This document shows positions 1 to 7,272 of a DNA stretch of 64,000 bases, in pieces. This stretch comes from Terriglobia bacterium (lineage in GTDB: Bacteria; Acidobacteriota; Terriglobia; Terriglobales; Acidobacteriaceae), in the NCBI GenBank assembly GCA_032252755.1, contig JAVUPY010000064.1, positions 1 to 64,000 on the forward strand, in the 5' to 3' direction. The notes below the pieces were generated by a model. It was given only the letters and a program-made list of their open reading frames with translations, was not told the origin of the DNA and made no database searches. Position numbers and translations under genes: made by a program. Every line of letters starts with the position of its first letter. Position 1 is the stretch's first letter.

Positions 1-681
1 CCTGAGAATTTACCGCAGCAGGCTTCTGCTTCGCAAACCGCCGCTGCCGCAGGCAAACGCGCGCCGGAAGTCAACATCGACGCTGCGCATGGCCGCCCCT
101 ATGTGATCTTCGAGGGCACCAGCATCGATACGGCCCTGGTCAACCGTCTCGACGGCGAGTTTGCCGGCCCGGTCAAGGTCATGGTGACGAATCCCGTCTA
201 CAGCCGGGACCGCCAGCATGTGCTCATCCCCGAAGGGACGTTCATTCTCGGCGATGTTCAGAAGGTCTCCGGCTTTGGGCAGAAGCGTCTTGCCGTCGTC
301 TTCCAGCGGATGATTATGCCGGACGGTTACTCCGTCGATCTCGACCAGTTCCACGGACTCGACCAGGCCGGTGAAACCGGCCTCAAAGATAAGATCAACA
401 ACCATTACCTCGAAATCTTCGGCGCAAGCATTGCGCTCGGTGTGATCGCAGGCGCAGCCGAGGCGGCGACGTATGGCAACGGCTACACCCTGAGCGGCCC
501 GTCGATGTACGAACAGGGCGTTGCCTCCAGCCTGTCGCAATCGGGCGCGGACGTACTCGACCGCTTCATCAATATCCCGCCGACCATCACCATCCGTGAG
601 GGCCACCGGATCAAGGTGTACATCACGCAGGACATGCTGCTGCCCGCATACGAGGACCACGACATGCCGGGGGTGATGTGA
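1..681 (+). CDS. trbI: TrbI/VirB10-family conjugal transfer protein, C-terminal part (5' end outside window)
   Basis: The reading frame is open from base 1, so only the C-terminal ~226 residues are present. They carry the VirB10/TrbI core pattern: a hydrophilic entry (IPEGTFILGDVQ), a conserved GFGQKRLAVVFQR strand followed by MPDGYSVDL, then the antenna-like helix region and a closing segment ending RIKVYITQDMLLP. VirB10/TrbI spans the periplasm and joins the inner-membrane complex to the outer-membrane pore of a type IV secretion system. The stop overlaps the next start (TGATG), indicating translational coupling. Upstream T4SS genes (VirB4/TrbE, TrbG and others) are not in the window and are inferred to lie to the left. 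Confidence 0.88.
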   Translation, partial: PENLPQQASASQTAAAAGKRAPEVNIDAAHGRPYVIFEGTSIDTALVNRLDGEFAGPVKVMVTNPVYSRDRQHVLIPEGTFILGDVQKVSGFGQKRLAVVFQRMIMPDGYSVDLDQFHGLDQAGETGLKDKINNHYLEIFGASIALGVIAGAAEAATYGNGYTLSGPSMYEQGVASSLSQSGADVLDRFINIPPTITIREGHRIKVYITQDMLLPAYEDHDMPGVM

Positions 682-809
682 TGCGCGTGGCCATGCTCAC
701 GCTTCTCGGCTTGCTTGTGGTTGGCTGCGCCTCCCCCTTGCCGCCAAAGAAACCCTCACCCTACCGCTACACCACCCACGCGCCATTCAACGGAAAGGAG
801 CCGTCATGA
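681..809 (+). CDS. Small VirB7/TrbK-like lipoprotein
   Basis: A 42-residue ORF starts at the ATG that overlaps the trbI stop and ends in an ATGA overlap with trbJ. It has a short positively charged N-terminus, a hydrophobic stretch and a lipobox (VVGC, Cys at residue 16), followed by a Pro/Lys-rich tail. Small lipoproteins of this shape (VirB7, TrbK) commonly sit between VirB10 and VirB5 genes; VirB7 stabilises the outer-membrane core. Sequence alone cannot separate VirB7 from the entry-exclusion lipoprotein TrbK. Overlaps on both sides support it as real despite its length. Confidence 0.7.
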   Translation: MRVAMLTLLGLLVVGCASPLPPKKPSPYRYTTHAPFNGKEPS

Positions 810-1675
810 AATCACTCAAATCGTTACTTCCCCTCGTCTTTCTCATCTCTGCGCTCGCGCCTCTGGCGCACGCACAGTTCGGCTCGGGCATCGTTTATGA
901 CCCCACGCAGAGCGCCCATGCCATCGAGCAGATCGAGCAGGGATCGCAGAGCTTACAAACCGCAGAGCAGATCTATACCACTGCCTACAGGACGATGAAC
1001 CAGGTCATCGCCGCCTACAACCTTGCCTACCAGATGTCGCGGATGCCGCAGGATCTCGCCGCGCGGTATCGGTCCGACTTTTCCATGTGGACCAGCTTCG
1101 CATCCGCATCGGCGCCTGACACCTACGGCAATACCTCCGCATGGATCAACGCGCTCGATCTCGGCAACCCCACGCGCGCCACTTCCGCCTATAACGCTGC
1201 CGTCATTCCGTTGCAGAGCTATCCGGACGGTGCACTGTCCTCGCAGGATGCACCCACGCAAACAGCGATCCAGAACCAGTATGCCTCCTCCGAGATCGGG
1301 CAGGCGACCTTGACAAATTCGTTGTCCACGCTCGGCACCATCCGCTCCGATTCCCAGACCTTCCAGCAGAAGCTGACGAACCTCGAATCCGACACCTACT
1401 CGACCGACCCGACACAGCAAACCTCGAACGCCCTGCTCGGCAAGATCAATTCCGCCACCATGCTGCAGATTCACTCGCAGCAGGACACCAACCAGATCCT
1501 CGCAGCCGAGGCCGCGCAGCAGGCGCTCGATGAAAAGGAGCAACTGGACGAGCGCAATCGGCTCATGAACCAGTCGATCTACTTCCAGCAAACCTTTCCC
1601 ACGCTGATCGAGAGCATGACCTCCGGCGTGAGCGATGCCATCCACTCCGTCTCCCTTTCAACGACAGGACACTGA
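806..1675 (+). CDS. trbJ: TrbJ/VirB5-family conjugal transfer protein
   Basis: This is a 289-residue exported protein with a clear signal peptide ending at AHAQ (about residue 24), followed by an almost entirely helical, Gln/Ser-rich sequence typical of TrbJ/VirB5. VirB5-type proteins are minor pilus components exposed at the T4SS tip. The YRTMNQVIAAYNLAYQMSRM segment and the long central helices fit the family. It overlaps the lipoprotein gene by 4 nt and is followed 3 nt later by trbL, so it lies within one transfer operon. Family assignment rests on composition, length and order rather than one diagnostic motif. Confidence 0.8.
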   Translation: MKSLKSLLPLVFLISALAPLAHAQFGSGIVYDPTQSAHAIEQIEQGSQSLQTAEQIYTTAYRTMNQVIAAYNLAYQMSRMPQDLAARYRSDFSMWTSFASASAPDTYGNTSAWINALDLGNPTRATSAYNAAVIPLQSYPDGALSSQDAPTQTAIQNQYASSEIGQATLTNSLSTLGTIRSDSQTFQQKLTNLESDTYSTDPTQQTSNALLGKINSATMLQIHSQQDTNQILAAEAAQQALDEKEQLDERNRLMNQSIYFQQTFPTLIESMTSGVSDAIHSVSLSTTGH

Positions 1676-1678
1676 GCC

Positions 1679-2500
1679 ATGCAGCCAAACCCCTTTACCG
1701 CCCTGAACCAGGCGGTCAGTCAACTGATCACTTCGAACAGTGCCACGTTGCAGGCCACGGGACTCAACATCTTCCGCGGCCTGGCCGTGATCCTGATTGC
1801 CTGGTTCGGGATCAAGTCCGCCCTGTCCGCCTCGCAGGGGCATGGCGGCGGATTCCATTTCGCCAAATTCGCCGACCTGATTCTGATGATCTCCTTCGGG
1901 TTGGGGATGCTGACGTATTACTCCGCACCGATCCCAGGCGTGGGCTACAGCTTCTCGGACCTTGTCACGAAAGAGGCCCAAAACATCTCCAACCAGATCG
2001 AGTCCGACCAGACGCAGCAGATCGCCAACACCATCGTCAACGCGGAGGAGCAGCTTGGGGCGCCTCCCGGCAAGTACAGCATCCTCGAAGACCTGACCTA
2101 CCTTCTGATCGCTGTGATTCTTGCCGCGATGGAGGCCGTAGCCTTCGCCGTCATCGCCTACGGCATGGTCGCTTCAGCGGTCTGCGTACTGATCGGGCCG
2201 ATGTTCATTCCGTGGTTTATCGTGCCGAAGATGGACTGGCTCTTCTGGGGATGGTTCAAAGCATTCCTAGGCTTCAGCTTCTACCAAGTCGTTGCCGCCG
2301 CCTTCATCTTCGTTTTCTCGAAGGTGCTGCTCGGGATGCTGGCCGTCATCGGCCCACTGTCGCTTTCCAATGCCTTCACTATTCTGCCCGCTTTGCTGGT
2401 AACGCTGTTTGTTTGCATCTACGGGCTGATCAAAATCCCGGAGCTGACCGCGTCGATTCTCGGAGGTCGTTCCGGTTCCTGGGTAAACCCACTGGGGTAA
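1679..2500 (+). CDS. trbL: TrbL/VirB6-family membrane protein
   Basis: A 273-residue polytopic membrane protein has about five to six hydrophobic segments (for example around residues 33-50, 60-80, 133-185, 195-215 and 235-258). VirB6/TrbL forms part of the inner-membrane channel of the T4SS. The conserved central region AVIAYGMVASAVCVLIGPMF with the following WFIVPKMDWLFWGW is typical of TrbL-like proteins. It is short for TrbL (often 400 residues or more) because it lacks the long Gly/Ser-rich C-terminal tail. It sits 3 nt after trbJ and 6 nt before trbF. Confidence 0.82.
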   Translation: MQPNPFTALNQAVSQLITSNSATLQATGLNIFRGLAVILIAWFGIKSALSASQGHGGGFHFAKFADLILMISFGLGMLTYYSAPIPGVGYSFSDLVTKEAQNISNQIESDQTQQIANTIVNAEEQLGAPPGKYSILEDLTYLLIAVILAAMEAVAFAVIAYGMVASAVCVLIGPMFIPWFIVPKMDWLFWGWFKAFLGFSFYQVVAAAFIFVFSKVLLGMLAVIGPLSLSNAFTILPALLVTLFVCIYGLIKIPELTASILGGRSGSWVNPLG

Positions 2501-2506
2501 TTCGCC

Positions 2507-3190
2507 ATGACAAAGACGCGAGATCCATTTCCGATCACCGAGGCCGGCCAGAAATTCCTCGAAGCCTATGGGGAGCCGGTCGTGACCAACACGTATTTGA
2601 AGGTTGCCATCTTGGTGCTCGCCGTAGTCTCCAGCATCTGTTTGTTCCTTCTTTACCGGGCCCAGACCGCCGCGCTGCAACTCAAGCCGCTGATTATCTC
2701 CGTAACCGACTCCGGGCGCGGACAGGTGATGCGCTATGACGACTTCCACTCGATTCCTATCGAGCGCGTCAGCAAGTACTACCTGGCACGCTGGGCCGGA
2801 CTGTATTACGGACGCAATCACTCGACTCTGCATCGCGATTTCGCCGAGTCGTTGAACTTCTTCTCCAACGACCTGCAGGGTGCGACGCTCTCCCAGGTTC
2901 GCAAGTCCAATACGCTCGACTCTTTCCTGCTCGACCCCGGCCAGCCCAATGTGGACATCGAGATCAAGGCCGTGATGCTGGAAGACACGCGGCAAGCCCC
3001 GTATCGCGCCCACGTCGAGTTCGAGAAGGTCTTCCACTCCATCGGCGATCAGCAGGAGCAGCGCCGCGAACGCTGGACCGCCAACGTCGTCTACGGCTTC
3101 CGGGATGAGGTTCCCAACCAGATGCTGCTCTCGAATCCGCTCGGCCTTGTCATCAGCTATTGCCGCGAGGACCAGGCATTCGACAAATGA
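2507..3190 (+). CDS. trbF: TrbF/VirB8-family conjugal transfer protein
   Basis: A 227-residue bitopic protein has a cytoplasmic N-terminus, one membrane helix at about residues 28-47 and a periplasmic NTF2-like domain. VirB8/TrbF nucleates T4SS assembly and contacts VirB10. The pattern of a TM segment, then KYYLARWAGLYYG, then a conserved strand near the C-terminus (GLVISYCREDQAF) fits TrbF. It is the last gene of the tightly packed block; 485 bp without a gene follow. Confidence 0.82.
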   Translation: MTKTRDPFPITEAGQKFLEAYGEPVVTNTYLKVAILVLAVVSSICLFLLYRAQTAALQLKPLIISVTDSGRGQVMRYDDFHSIPIERVSKYYLARWAGLYYGRNHSTLHRDFAESLNFFSNDLQGATLSQVRKSNTLDSFLLDPGQPNVDIEIKAVMLEDTRQAPYRAHVEFEKVFHSIGDQQEQRRERWTANVVYGFRDEVPNQMLLSNPLGLVISYCREDQAFDK

Positions 3191-3675
3191 CGATGGCAGC
3201 CGCACTCCAATTCGTACACGAGCTCCTTGCCACGGCATCGGCGTCTCTTCGCACTGGGCTGTCACCTCGGCGGTGTCTTCTTGCGGCTTCAACGACCGAC
3301 CGAAGTATGGCAGTGCCCCAGCATGTGCGAACTCGGAGCTTGCTTTTCCCTTCTGGACAGGCAAACCAGGACGGACCTGTTGCTGACAGGCGGTCTGGGC
3401 CGCTTCCTTCATCAGCACTTGGCCGGAATGTTTCGCATGCAGAGCGCCATTCCTCCAGGTGTTGTCCTGTCACTCTCTCGGCCACCCGCTCGGTGCTCTT
3501 CCCGCGCCCGGCGGACTGCGGTTCTTGCATTTTCCGGACTCCTCCCCCGAGACGAGCTCGGGTCCCCACTCCCGAAAATGCGCCCCTTGCCTTGGGAGCG
3601 GGGCACACTCCCGTCGCTTCGCGCAAAGGGTATCCCGAGTGAGATTCGGGCCAAACCAATACGGAGGAAAAGACA
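3191..3675. other. Non-coding, dyad-rich interval upstream of ssb
   Basis: No credible gene is seen on either strand; the long overlapping ORFs here have the Arg/Pro-rich composition of spurious frames in GC-rich DNA. The interval holds the nested inverted repeats listed separately and ends with the ssb ribosome-binding site (GGAGG at about 3662). It probably carries the promoter and leader of the ssb block. Confidence 0.5.
3527..3581. repeat. Nested inverted repeats in the ssb leader
   Basis: An outer arm GCATTTTCCGG (3527-3537) pairs with CCCGAAAATGC (3571-3581), 10 of 11 positions. Inside it an inner dyad CCCGAG/CTCGGG lies at about 3546-3562. The two stems could form one long hairpin about 95 nt before the ssb start. 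No T-run follows, so it looks more like an RNA leader or protein-binding site than a simple terminator. Confidence 0.4.
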
Positions 3676-4068
3676 ATGGCACTCTACGAAAACAGCATCC
3701 GGCTCAAAGGTTTCATCGGCAAGGACGCCGAGACCAAATCGACCACCAACGGCAACACGTTCACCGTCTTCTCGCTGGCCACCAAGTCCAGCTACAAGGA
3801 CAAGCAGAGCGGCGAGTGGATCTCGCACACAGAGTGGCACCGTATCGTCTGCTTCGGCAAACCCGCCGAGTTCGCGAAGCCGCTCAAGAAGGGCGACTAC
3901 GCCGAGATCGAAGGTGAGTTGCGCAGCTCCGAGTACGAAGCCGAAACCGGCAAGGGCACCAAGAGCGCGAAGCGCCGCAGTTGGGAGATTCGCGCCAGCC
4001 ACGTCCGCAAGCTGGAACGCCCCGCGAATCCCGGTGCCGAATCGACCCCCGAAGGCAATGCCGCCTGA
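3676..4068 (+). CDS. ssb: Single-stranded DNA-binding protein (SSB family)
   Basis: A 130-residue OB-fold SSB. The N-terminus (NSIRLKGFIGKDAETK) and the central strand (EWISHTEWHRIVCFGKPAEF) with KKGDYAEIEGELR match the SSB signature. The protein is short, with a reduced C-terminal tail that lacks the acidic DDDIPF-type tip used by housekeeping SSB to recruit replication proteins. SSBs encoded in conjugation regions coat the incoming strand in the recipient, which fits this location. An AGGAGG-type ribosome-binding site precedes the ATG. Confidence 0.9.
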   Translation: MALYENSIRLKGFIGKDAETKSTTNGNTFTVFSLATKSSYKDKQSGEWISHTEWHRIVCFGKPAEFAKPLKKGDYAEIEGELRSSEYEAETGKGTKSAKRRSWEIRASHVRKLERPANPGAESTPEGNAA

Positions 4069-4157
4069 GCGGCTGCGCCTTACACCGGGCGGGGAGTCCC
4101 AGACTCCTCGCCTTTGTTTCGATCATTGCCGCCCTCGTCGCAGCGGAAAGGAACACC

Positions 4158-4454
4158 GTGTTCGCCAACGCCGTCTTCGTCGCCACCCTGATCTTCCTCG
4201 CGCTCGGCGTCTGGCTCAGCGGCGAGCTGAAGTTCCTGACTCCGTGGCGCGGCCTCATTGCTCACCACTACCTCCGCGCGATTGCAGCCTATTGCGCGCT
4301 CCTGTTCGCCAACATCCTCGGCCTCACTATCTGGATTGAGCGCAAGTTCTTCCTTCGCGACACGGGCCGAAAACTCAAGCACCTCGACCAGGAGATTCAC
4401 AGTGGGCACAACGAACTCTCAGAAGAAATCACCGCGCAATTCGACGGCGAATGA
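4158..4454 (+). CDS. Small two-helix membrane protein, unknown function
   Basis: A 98-residue protein is read from a GTG preceded by GGAAAGGA. It has two hydrophobic segments (residues ~3-20 and ~38-57), then a charged tail ending in acidic residues. A longer in-frame version exists but overlaps ssb and has an Arg/Pro-rich N-terminus, so the GTG start is preferred. The next gene begins shortly after, suggesting the same transcript. No family is recognised; small membrane proteins are common in conjugation regions. Confidence 0.5.
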   Translation: MFANAVFVATLIFLALGVWLSGELKFLTPWRGLIAHHYLRAIAAYCALLFANILGLTIWIERKFFLRDTGRKLKHLDQEIHSGHNELSEEITAQFDGE

Positions 4455-4470
4455 AAGGAACCGCCCTGAT

Positions 4471-4827
4471 ATGGAACAGGAAACACCACGCCCGATACCG
4501 TCCGACGATGTGGACCGTCCACAGCACTTGGATTATTCGTTCGATCTGGTGGCTCGTGTACGCGCCGCCCGCGACGCAGCCCAGCGCGAGATGGAAGCCT
4601 TCGGCGATGTCTCCGAGTACGAGATCCGCAAAATCTATGGCCAACGAACCGACATTAAATATGACGAGGTGGACAAGAAAGAAGAAGCTCCGACCTCCCC
4701 ACCGCACAAAGATCGTGAGTCCGTTGCTGACGAACACAACGCGCCTGATGTTCCGAGCGGTGATCCGCGCCAGCACACATTCGACTTCAAAGCTGAAGAT
4801 GCCCAGCCACGACGCGAGGAGGAGTAA
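4471..4827 (+). CDS. Acidic hydrophilic protein, unknown function
   Basis: A 118-residue, charged, probably partly disordered protein begins at the ATG at 4471. Its central region (YSFDLVARVRAARDAAQREM) is helical and the C-terminal third is rich in Glu, Asp and Pro. It ends directly at the start of the next gene (stop at 4825-4827, ATG at 4828), so the two are translationally coupled. No family is recognised. Its coupling to a replication-relaxation-like gene suggests a shared role in element maintenance, which is inference. Confidence 0.6.
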   Translation: MEQETPRPIPSDDVDRPQHLDYSFDLVARVRAARDAAQREMEAFGDVSEYEIRKIYGQRTDIKYDEVDKKEEAPTSPPHKDRESVADEHNAPDVPSGDPRQHTFDFKAEDAQPRREEE

Positions 4828-5865
4828 ATGCGATTTGATCTGCCTCGGGACTTACCACATGAAGTGCGTCGCAAGCGGGAGCCCGAATCGGCGTCAACAC
4901 CGCCGCTTGAGCCTTCGCCCATTGAACTCCGCCGCGAGCGCCTAAGTGAGCAGGCCGCGAATCCAGCCCAGCTCAATCTCCCGAGACCGGAGCCACGAGA
5001 GCAAACACGCCTCGAACTCCCCCGCTCCCGTCCGCGCGACATCCCGCACGACCAGCGGACCCAACGCGACCGTATCCCGCCGCAGACCATCGGCCTGAGT
5101 CTGCGCACCGAAGAAGTCAAGCTGATCGCCGAGGTGGGACGGTTCCGTGTGATCTCGACGCCCGATCTTGCGGAGACGGTTTACGGCAACCGTCCTTCCC
5201 GGCTGGAACACGACCTCGCCTTCCTAAAACAGCAGGGGCTGGTCCAGATCGATGCCGTTCAGGCCCGGCGCGACGGGCGTCGTGGGCAAAGCCGACGCAT
5301 CGAGGTGGTCACGCTCACGCGAGCCGGCAAGGACGTGGCGCGGCAAACATCCGGCCTTCCAGAAGACCAGAAGCTCTACGCGGGGTTGGTGAAGCCGCGC
5401 GAGGTCGAGCATGACGCGCAAATCTATCGCGCGTATCGGAAAGAAGCCGATCAGATTGAGAGAGCTGGCGGATCCAACCTTCGCGTCCGGCTCGACTTCG
5501 AGTTGAAGGCACAGATTCAGAAAGCCATCTATGCCGAGCGCAAGGCCGACCCCGAACGGGACATGAATGAGATCAAACAGCAGGTCGCCGGGGAGTTCGA
5601 TCTTCCATTCGTCAACGACGGCATTCAGATTCCTGATGCTCGGATCGAGTACGACCTCGCCCGCGAGGGCGAGCGAGATATGGATCAAGGCTCACAGTCC
5701 GGACATACCGACATTGAAGTCCTCACTGCGGCCTATCGACCCGGCCATCTTCGCAACAAAGCGCAAGCAGGATTTCATCTCTACGCTTCGTCCTCGGACC
5801 GGGCCACCCTCACGGCCAAAATTGAAGGCGACCATCACCTGCTCGACAACGTTCTGGAGCTATAA
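4828..5865 (+). CDS. Replication-relaxation-like protein (winged helix plus C-terminal domain)
   Basis: This 345-residue protein has a low-complexity Pro/Arg-rich N-terminus (~1-85), then a winged-helix segment (residues ~92-160: KLIAEVGRFRVISTPDLAE, with SRLEHDLAFLKQQGLVQID as recognition helix and wing entry), then a domain with conserved acidic and Arg residues. This layout matches the replication-relaxation (Replic_Relax) family found on plasmids and conjugative elements, thought to act in element replication or mobilisation. A strong GAGGAGGAG ribosome-binding site precedes the ATG. The related gene downstream also starts with a winged-helix-like region. Confidence 0.65.
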   Translation: MRFDLPRDLPHEVRRKREPESASTPPLEPSPIELRRERLSEQAANPAQLNLPRPEPREQTRLELPRSRPRDIPHDQRTQRDRIPPQTIGLSLRTEEVKLIAEVGRFRVISTPDLAETVYGNRPSRLEHDLAFLKQQGLVQIDAVQARRDGRRGQSRRIEVVTLTRAGKDVARQTSGLPEDQKLYAGLVKPREVEHDAQIYRAYRKEADQIERAGGSNLRVRLDFELKAQIQKAIYAERKADPERDMNEIKQQVAGEFDLPFVNDGIQIPDARIEYDLAREGERDMDQGSQSGHTDIEVLTAAYRPGHLRNKAQAGFHLYASSSDRATLTAKIEGDHHLLDNVLEL

Positions 5866-5868
5866 CCC

Positions 5869-6729
5869 ATGACCGTCGATCCTATCGTCGCACTTGAATC
5901 ACTCGGTTACACCGAACGCGAAGCATCGTTCCTGTACCTCGTCGCCGTTCATTCCGGCTACTTCCTTCGCCGCCAGTTCGACTACTTCATTGACCGGAAC
6001 AAAGGCTCGATCGTCATGCGCTTCCTCGAAAAGGCACGCATCGCTGGCCACGTTCAGTTGCTCGACACGGCGCATAGACGGCAGGTGTATCACCTGTTCC
6101 ATAAGCCCATCTACCGACTGGTCGGCGCTCCGAACTCCCAGAACCGGCGCGTCAAAGGCGATGCCGATGTTCGGGCAAGGCTGATGCGGCTTGACTACAT
6201 TCTTGAAAACGATCACGAGCACTATCTCGAAAACGACGAAGAGAAACTAGAATACTTCGCGCGGACACGCGGCATTGATGCACAAATCTTCACCACTGGC
6301 GACGATGTTCTTCGTCCCGAAATTCAGTCCACGTTGATCTCCCTGATGGATCGGACCCAGCCTGCCACCTCTTTGGTCCGCTTCATCTTTGTCGATGAAG
6401 GGCTGCTGACCATCACGAAATTTCAGCGTGTGTTAAGCGCGATGGGTGCGCTGCTGCGGGCTGTCGCGTACTTCGAGTTGATCTATGTCGCAGCTTCCGA
6501 TCACAACTTCCGGGAGGCGGCGGCATTCTTTCGGAAAGAATTTGTCGTCGGGTCTGAGCGGCCGCAGCAACTGCTCAACCCTGAGTGGAAGAGCATTCCC
6601 CGGAATCGCCCGCAATCGGCGCTGCCATTGCGTCCGCACTTCACAACCTTGCTGCTCAGGTTCAGCTATCCCGCCCTGCAAAGGAATGAACCGCATGGTT
6701 CCCGGCAAGGTTCGGAGTTAACACGGTGA
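5869..6729 (+). CDS. Uncharacterised winged-helix-like protein of the conjugation region
   Basis: This 286-residue protein starts 3 nt after the preceding gene. The N-terminal ~75 residues (ESLGYTEREASFLYLVAVHS, then FLEKARIAGHV) look like a winged-helix domain in which a helix pair is followed by a wing reading LLDTAHRRQVYHL. The rest (residues ~90-240) is a mixed alpha/beta domain with no motif I can name. Proteins of this shape often accompany replication-relaxation genes in acidobacterial and proteobacterial mobile elements; I cannot assign a reaction. The last ~30 residues are Arg/Pro-rich and may not be conserved. Confidence 0.6.
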   Translation: MTVDPIVALESLGYTEREASFLYLVAVHSGYFLRRQFDYFIDRNKGSIVMRFLEKARIAGHVQLLDTAHRRQVYHLFHKPIYRLVGAPNSQNRRVKGDADVRARLMRLDYILENDHEHYLENDEEKLEYFARTRGIDAQIFTTGDDVLRPEIQSTLISLMDRTQPATSLVRFIFVDEGLLTITKFQRVLSAMGALLRAVAYFELIYVAASDHNFREAAAFFRKEFVVGSERPQQLLNPEWKSIPRNRPQSALPLRPHFTTLLLRFSYPALQRNEPHGSRQGSELTR

Positions 6730-6769
6730 ACCACTTAATACACAAGCAGTTACGGAAAACCCGGGTCAA

Positions 6770-6832
6770 CCGGGGGCGGGAGCGACCCCGCCCTCACGAG
6801 CTGCCGCTGACGCTGGTCGCTCCCGCCCCCGG
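6770..6832. repeat. Perfect 18-bp inverted repeat, candidate oriT/nic-region structure or operator
   Basis: The arm CCGGGGGCGGGAGCGACC (6770-6787) and its exact reverse complement (6815-6832) flank a 27-nt loop. It lies in the only long gap within this part of the transfer region, just upstream of a small gene and the coupling protein. A further pair of CGGTACC copies lies at about 6869 and 6887. Perfect long dyads next to small DNA-binding genes are typical of origins of transfer, but no relaxase gene is in the window, so a regulatory or terminator role is equally possible. Confidence 0.45.
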
Positions 6833-6938
6833 ACCGAGTTGCCACGGAGTCAGACCAAAGTCGGTACCTGATCTGGACCGTAGCGGTACCGAACAAGTGC
6901 AAACCGAGGCCGTGACTGCGGCCCGAGAGGTGAACGAT

Positions 6939-7256
6939 ATGAGCAAGCTGAGGATCGAACACGGCGCCAGCAAGATCAACTGGGTGCTACTGAAAACCAA
7001 TATCGAAGGGTCCATCTCGCACGACATCGACCTGATGTGCCAATGGTCGGAGAACGACCGCAAGTATGTCGTTAACGAGTTGTTGCGCTTCGGCCTCACA
7101 CAATCGGAAGAATTCCAGAAATACAAGGCTGCGAACGACGCCAAGATCGCACCGCTCACGAAAGACGCGAAGCCCGCTCCTGTAGCAACCAAGGTCACAA
7201 CCGATCCCACGTCGAAGCTGGCTGTGCCGGTACCAGGAACGGCCATCCGCCAGTAA
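6939..7256 (+). CDS. Small protein upstream of virD4, possible DNA-binding accessory factor
   Basis: This 105-residue protein is read from the ATG at 6939, which has a GAGAGG-like site upstream. A longer in-frame version would run through the inverted repeat and is rejected on composition. Residues ~15-65 (strand-like start, then HDIDLMCQWSENDRKYVVNE and LLRFGLTQSEEFQKY) suggest a compact helical, perhaps ribbon-helix-helix-like, fold. The C-terminal third is Pro/Ala/Lys-rich and probably disordered. Its position between the dyad and the coupling protein suggests a relaxosome accessory protein; this is inference from context. Confidence 0.55.
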   Translation: MSKLRIEHGASKINWVLLKTNIEGSISHDIDLMCQWSENDRKYVVNELLRFGLTQSEEFQKYKAANDAKIAPLTKDAKPAPVATKVTTDPTSKLAVPVPGTAIRQ

Positions 7257-7272
7257 TCGAAGGAGACACTCA

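Noticed and set aside
10-660. Long ORF on the minus strand opposite trbI
   Set aside because: It mirrors a clear TrbI C-terminus and has the Arg/Val/Asp-rich composition of an antisense frame.
2267-3418. 383-residue minus-strand ORF across trbL/trbF
   Set aside because: Antisense to two well-supported transfer genes; no recognisable domain.
3227-4339. 370-residue plus-strand ORF over the ssb region
   Set aside because: Arg/Ser/Pro-rich, overlaps ssb in another frame, and no ribosome-binding site.
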